Positions 59,900 through 64,000 of a DNA stretch of 64,000 nt are shown here, in pieces (position 1 is the first letter of the stretch; the number at the start of each line of letters is the position of its first letter). The DNA comes from a bacterium. GTDB taxonomy: Bacteria; Bacteroidota; Bacteroidia; Flavobacteriales_D; Sanyastnellaceae. The position numbers and the translations under genes were made by a program. The stretch is taken from positions 1-64,000 of the forward strand of contig JAPOHG010000003.1 of assembly GCA_029979565.1 (NCBI GenBank). The letters are read 5' to 3'. Below the pieces are notes generated by a model. The model was not told the DNA's origin, ran no database searches, and saw nothing but the letters and a program-made list of their open reading frames with translations.

Positions 59900-60802
59900 A
59901 TGAAGGAGAGAGGAATAGCACAACAATTCTCGATCAAGGACTTGGAGCACTTCACCGGCATCAAGTCCCACACGATTCGTGCGTGGGAACAACGTTACAA
60001 ACTTCTTGTTCCCAAGCGAACGGTTACCAACATTCGTTACTACAGCGGAGACGATTTGAAGAAGCTGTTGAACGTTGGCTATTTAATTCAGCACGGCGGT
60101 AAAATTTCCAAGATTGCCCAGTTGTCCGACGCGGCCTTGATTGAAAAGGTTCGGGACATGCAAATGGAAGAGGGAGGGCTCAGCGCTGTTTTTAGCCAAT
60201 TGAAGCTGAGCATGCTGAATTACGATGAAGCGCTCTTCAAGCAGGTTGTGGATGAATACACACACGAGCATGGGCTAGATCGCACGGTTTTGGACGTGTT
60301 CTTGCCGTTTTTGTCCCAGATTGGCGTACTCTGGCTAACCAACACCATTTGCCCGGCCCAAGAACACTTCATCAGTCATTTGATGCGGCAGGAGTTGCAC
60401 GCAGCGGTGTCGCATTCGGCCATACCCTTCCGTGAGGACCATCCGCCAATCGTTTTGTTTTTGCCTGAGCGTGAAATCCACGACATCAGCTTGTTGTTCA
60501 TCCATTTTCTTTGCAGAGCCAACGGATTGAAGAGCATCTTTTTGGGGGCGAGTGTCCCGTTCAATGATTTGGTCACGGTGGGTGATCAATTCCCCAACGC
60601 TGTATTTGTGACCTATTGCACCACGCATCCTTCCTCCTCGGAATCGGCGGATTATGTCGAGCTGATTAAAGCTGAATTTGCCGGTACGGAAAATCAGTTC
60701 CTACTCGGCGGTAAGGTGTTTGAAGGCGTGGAAGGGAGCAATCGAGTGAAGACCGTTACCGACGGTGCAGCCCTTGCTAGTGCTTTGTTTGCGGAAGCCT
60801 GA
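59900..60802 (+). CDS. MerR-family regulator with B12-binding-like C-terminal domain (CarH/LitR-like)
   Basis: SIKDLEHFTGIKSHTIRAWEQRYKLLVPKRTVTNIRYYSGDDLKKLLNVG; CPAQEHFISHLMRQ; LPEREIHDISLLFIHFLCRANGLKSIFLGASVP. Confidence 0.88.
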   Translation: MKERGIAQQFSIKDLEHFTGIKSHTIRAWEQRYKLLVPKRTVTNIRYYSGDDLKKLLNVGYLIQHGGKISKIAQLSDAALIEKVRDMQMEEGGLSAVFSQLKLSMLNYDEALFKQVVDEYTHEHGLDRTVLDVFLPFLSQIGVLWLTNTICPAQEHFISHLMRQELHAAVSHSAIPFREDHPPIVLFLPEREIHDISLLFIHFLCRANGLKSIFLGASVPFNDLVTVGDQFPNAVFVTYCTTHPSSSESADYVELIKAEFAGTENQFLLGGKVFEGVEGSNRVKTVTDGAALASALFAEA

Positions 60803-60906
60803 CCGCTTGAATCCTCTGACCGCTGCGCGGGGTTTTGCACGGCTGAACTCTTAAATTGTTTAAAGATTTAGCTGAAAAGTTGAACAAAACCTTGTTTCCA
60901 AGGGAA

Positions 60907-60942
60907 TTTTGTTTAATCTTTGGCTCGAATCATTAAACAAAA
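60907..60942. promoter_or_regulatory. Perfect 11-bp inverted repeat in the sigma-factor promoter
   Basis: TTTTGTTTAAT (60907-60917) - N14 - ATTAAACAAAA (60932-60942), ending 4 nt before ATG 60947. Confidence 0.75.
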
Positions 60943-60946
60943 GGTC

Positions 60947-61450
60947 ATGAGCACACTTGAATTTAATGCCCTACTTGTCGCGAATCGTCAATTCCTCAAG
61001 GGCTTTGCCATTGGTTTCACGCGCGACACCCAAGATGCTGAAGACCTGATACAAGATACGATGGTCAAAGCCTTGAGGTACAAGAACAATTTTAAAGAAG
61101 GCACGAACATCAAAGGGTGGTTGTACACCATCATGCGCAACATTTTCATCAACAACTACAAGCGCAAGAAATTCCAGAACACCATTCTGGACACTACCGA
61201 TAATCAATATTACCTCAATTCAGGATCCATGCAATCGGATACGGTAACAACCGTGATCAACGAGCAAGATATCCGAGGTGCCATTGACGACCTGAAACCA
61301 GAATTCAAAGTTCCTTTCAATATGTTCATGGAGGGCTTTCATTACGATGAGATTGCCGAAGAGTTGGGCATTCCAATGGGAACGGTCAAGAGCCGGATTT
61401 TTCATGCCCGCCGGAAGCTGAGTGCGCAATTGACGGCATTCCGCCACTGA
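60947..61450 (+). CDS. RNA polymerase sigma factor, ECF/sigma-70 family
   Basis: DTQDAEDLIQDTMVKALRYKNNFKEGTNIKGWLYTIMRNIFINNYKRKK; region 4 FHYDEIAEELGIPMGTVKSRIFHARRKL. Confidence 0.94.
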   Translation: MSTLEFNALLVANRQFLKGFAIGFTRDTQDAEDLIQDTMVKALRYKNNFKEGTNIKGWLYTIMRNIFINNYKRKKFQNTILDTTDNQYYLNSGSMQSDTVTTVINEQDIRGAIDDLKPEFKVPFNMFMEGFHYDEIAEELGIPMGTVKSRIFHARRKLSAQLTAFRH

Positions 61451-61451
61451 G

Positions 61452-61495
61452 GAACCCAACGTGCATGAGGTGCTGCATGCAACCTCTTGGGGTTC
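61452..61495. other. Predicted compound hairpin in intergenic region
   Basis: GAACCCAA...TTGGGGTTC enclosing GAGGT...ACCTC and GCATGC. Confidence 0.45.
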
Positions 61496-61548
61496 ATGGT
61501 GGTTTGCTCTTTTGGTAGTATTATTACAGTGCCTAGAACAATCACCTC

Positions 61549-64000
61549 ATGAACCGATCGTTTCCATCAATTCCAGCGGTACTCCTTGTGGCAGTGTCAT
61601 TGATTGGATTCGGCCTGCAAACCCAAGCGCAGCTTGAGGTAGAGACAGGCCTTTCACTGGAGGAATATGTCAACGACATCCTTCTGGGCAGCGGCATTCA
61701 AGCTTCAAACATTACGTACCAAGGCGGAACCAACCAACTCGGTTACATGACGGGTGGGGATGAGGTCTTTTCGATTAGCTCGGGTCTCGTATTGAGCTGC
61801 GACGTCGCTGAGAATCTCGAATGCCCAACGGACTTTTTGACGTGCGATGGATGCCTCGGCACGGGCTTCAGCGACCCTGACCTGTTGGACATCGCAAACT
61901 CGGTCCCAGGCATGATTGGGGAGTCGTTTTCTGTGAACTCGGTGAACGACGGCTGCGTCCTTGAATTTGACTTTGTCGCCGCTGGGGATACGATCAGCTT
62001 CAATTACGTTTTTGGTTCGGATGAGTACGAGACGTGGATCAACACCCAATACAACGACGTCTTTGCCTTTTTCTTGAGCGGGCCCGGAATCACAGGGCCA
62101 TACGACAGCCCAGCAGGTTTCCCTGACGGTGCTGTGAACATAGCGGGTGTGCCGTTGACTGATCCCATTCTGCCGATTACGATTTCATCTGTTAATTCCG
62201 GGACGAATTCCGAGTATTACATCGATAACCAAGGGGGAACGGATGTGTGCATCAACGGCTACACCGTACCATTCACAGCGGAATACCCTGTGGAATGTGG
62301 TGAAACCTATCACATCAAACTGGCCATTGCCGATGGTTCAGACACCGCCTTGGAATCCATTGTGGTGTTGGAAGAAGGTTCGTTCGAATCCAACGCGGTG
62401 GTGCAAATCGATTTGTCCATCGACGTCGGGGGACCAGAAGCGAATACCATTTACGAAGATTGCGGTCAAGCAACCTTAACGTTTGAGCGCCCTGTGGAAA
62501 CCATCCTCGAAATCCAAGAGATGGTGTACATCAATTACGGCAACAGCGAGGCGACCAACGGCGTGGACTACGGACAACCACAACCCGATGGAAGCTTACT
62601 TCCACTGCCGGATTCGGTTGTATTCGAGCCCTTTGTGAGCATTGTTGCTTTCGACCTCATTGCTGAAATCGATGGCATCACCGAGGGCCCCGAGCTGGTG
62701 GAGATGCAAATTGAAAACGTGGCAGCTTGCAATGGGGGAGGACTGACGACCTATTTCTCGTTCTACATCGCTGAGGACCCACCACCGTTCGAGGTATCTG
62801 ATTTCTCAACGACGATTTGCCAAGGGGACGAGATTGAGGTTGGTCCTATTGTATCAGGTGGTTACGGCAACTACACTTTTGATTGGGACTGCCCGGAAGG
62901 CGATGATGAAGCGTTGTTGCTCATGTCGCCGGATGACGATTGGTCGTGCATTGTGACCGTCGGAGACACGTGCGACTTGGCAATGAATCCCATTGATGTC
63001 GAGGTGGCCATCGAGGTGTTGGAATTTCCACCATTGGAAATTGAAATCACCACGCCTTCGCCGGTTGTATTGGAGTGCAATGGCACAGCGACCATTTCTT
63101 CCACAGCTTCGGGCGGTGATGGGGTCTATTCGTACCAATGGACCGATCAGGACGGCAGCAATTTGTGGGGTTCATGGTGGGATCCAAGTCAGTTGGATCT
63201 GAGCACTTGGGCCGGGGCGGACGAAGTTTTCATCACCCTCACCGATGGGTGTGGATTCGAGGTGATGGACAGCATCGAGGTGGAGTACAATATTCCGCCG
63301 ATTGAGATCACGGTCGATGAAAGCGTTGATGTCCTGTGCAACGATCCCTTCACCGTCACAGCATCTGCGGACGGCACGGCTCCGTTCTTTTACACGTGGT
63401 TCAACGGCAACAATTGGTTGGATTTTGATGCCACCCTGAACTGGCAAACCAGTGCGGATGCTTCGTTGGTTCTTGAAGTATCCGACAACTGCGGCCAAAC
63501 GGAGACGGCCAACGTTGAAATCATCGTCGAAGCTCCAGACGTTGAGGTGAGCCTCCCGCAAGATTTAGTTGGTCCGTGCACGGAGGTTTTCGACCTCGAT
63601 GCAAACGTTACCAGTGGCAGTGGTGGCTACCAATACACGTGGTTCCAGAACGGAATCAACATGAATGAATCGGATGCGAGCATTGACGTGCAGTTGGGAG
63701 AGAGCGCCACAATTTCGGTCAACGTCAACGACGGCTGTGGCCAAAGCGGCACAGCCAGTGCGCTCATCACAATCGACAATCCGCCATTGGTGGTGGAATT
63801 GGGTCCTGATATCTATGCGAGCTGTGTGGATTTCACGAACATTCCCGTCGAAGTCGTCAGCGGAGCAGGCGGTTACGCTTATGACTGGTTTGTCAGCGGC
63901 GAACCGTACGATCAAGGCTCGGACATAACCATCCAATCCTACGGAACGGTGCCGGTTTCAGTAGTCGTTACAGACGGCTGTGGCGGTTCAGACAACGACT
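61549..64000 (+). CDS. Large secreted adhesin-like protein with choice-of-anchor L-like N-terminal domain and Ig-like repeats (3' truncated by window edge)
   Basis: Uninterrupted frame from ATG 61549 to window end; MNRSFPSIPAVLLVAVSLIGFGLQTQAQ signal peptide; ILLGSGIQASNITYQGG...; repeated (V/T)(S/N/T)D(N/G)CG modules. Confidence 0.88.
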   Translation, partial: MNRSFPSIPAVLLVAVSLIGFGLQTQAQLEVETGLSLEEYVNDILLGSGIQASNITYQGGTNQLGYMTGGDEVFSISSGLVLSCDVAENLECPTDFLTCDGCLGTGFSDPDLLDIANSVPGMIGESFSVNSVNDGCVLEFDFVAAGDTISFNYVFGSDEYETWINTQYNDVFAFFLSGPGITGPYDSPAGFPDGAVNIAGVPLTDPILPITISSVNSGTNSEYYIDNQGGTDVCINGYTVPFTAEYPVECGETYHIKLAIADGSDTALESIVVLEEGSFESNAVVQIDLSIDVGGPEANTIYEDCGQATLTFERPVETILEIQEMVYINYGNSEATNGVDYGQPQPDGSLLPLPDSVVFEPFVSIVAFDLIAEIDGITEGPELVEMQIENVAACNGGGLTTYFSFYIAEDPPPFEVSDFSTTICQGDEIEVGPIVSGGYGNYTFDWDCPEGDDEALLLMSPDDDWSCIVTVGDTCDLAMNPIDVEVAIEVLEFPPLEIEITTPSPVVLECNGTATISSTASGGDGVYSYQWTDQDGSNLWGSWWDPSQLDLSTWAGADEVFITLTDGCGFEVMDSIEVEYNIPPIEITVDESVDVLCNDPFTVTASADGTAPFFYTWFNGNNWLDFDATLNWQTSADASLVLEVSDNCGQTETANVEIIVEAPDVEVSLPQDLVGPCTEVFDLDANVTSGSGGYQYTWFQNGINMNESDASIDVQLGESATISVNVNDGCGQSGTASALITIDNPPLVVELGPDIYASCVDFTNIPVEVVSGAGGYAYDWFVSGEPYDQGSDITIQSYGTVPVSVVVTDGCGGSDND

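Noticed and set aside
1-64000. Searched by eye for IS ends, integrases, toxin-antitoxin pairs, restriction or CRISPR-Cas genes, rRNA
   Set aside because: None found. The YwqK-like MORN protein at 10224-11315 is named antitoxin-like in some families but has no toxin partner and carries a signal peptide.

Overview
This is a compact Bacteroidota-like chromosomal segment, judged from T9SS C-termini, PorQ, TAnnTTTG promoters, BshA and DUF983/DUF4494 families. It opens inside rpoC and closes inside a large secreted adhesin-like gene. I find about 50 mostly housekeeping genes, three tRNAs (Leu-CAG, Leu-GAG, Lys-TTT) and several type IX secretion cargo genes. I see no rRNA, CRISPR array, prophage or transposon. 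The strongest non-annotated signal is promoter architecture. At many independent genes on both strands, the Bacteroidota -7 box (TAnnTTTG or a close variant) sits exactly 4-5 nt upstream of the ATG/GTG/TTG start, which implies near-leaderless mRNAs. This also corrects several ORF-track starts. Other items for follow-up: a MerR/B12-binding regulator next to an ECF sigma gene whose promoter holds a perfect 11-bp inverted repeat; a stop-less adhesin ORF missing from the ORF track; a NagZ-like GH3/serine-hydrolase fusion in a lon-porQ-cmk-GH3-bshA gene train; tandem ASST-like T9SS cargo genes; and a small ORF beside an apparent T9SS C-terminal gene remnant.
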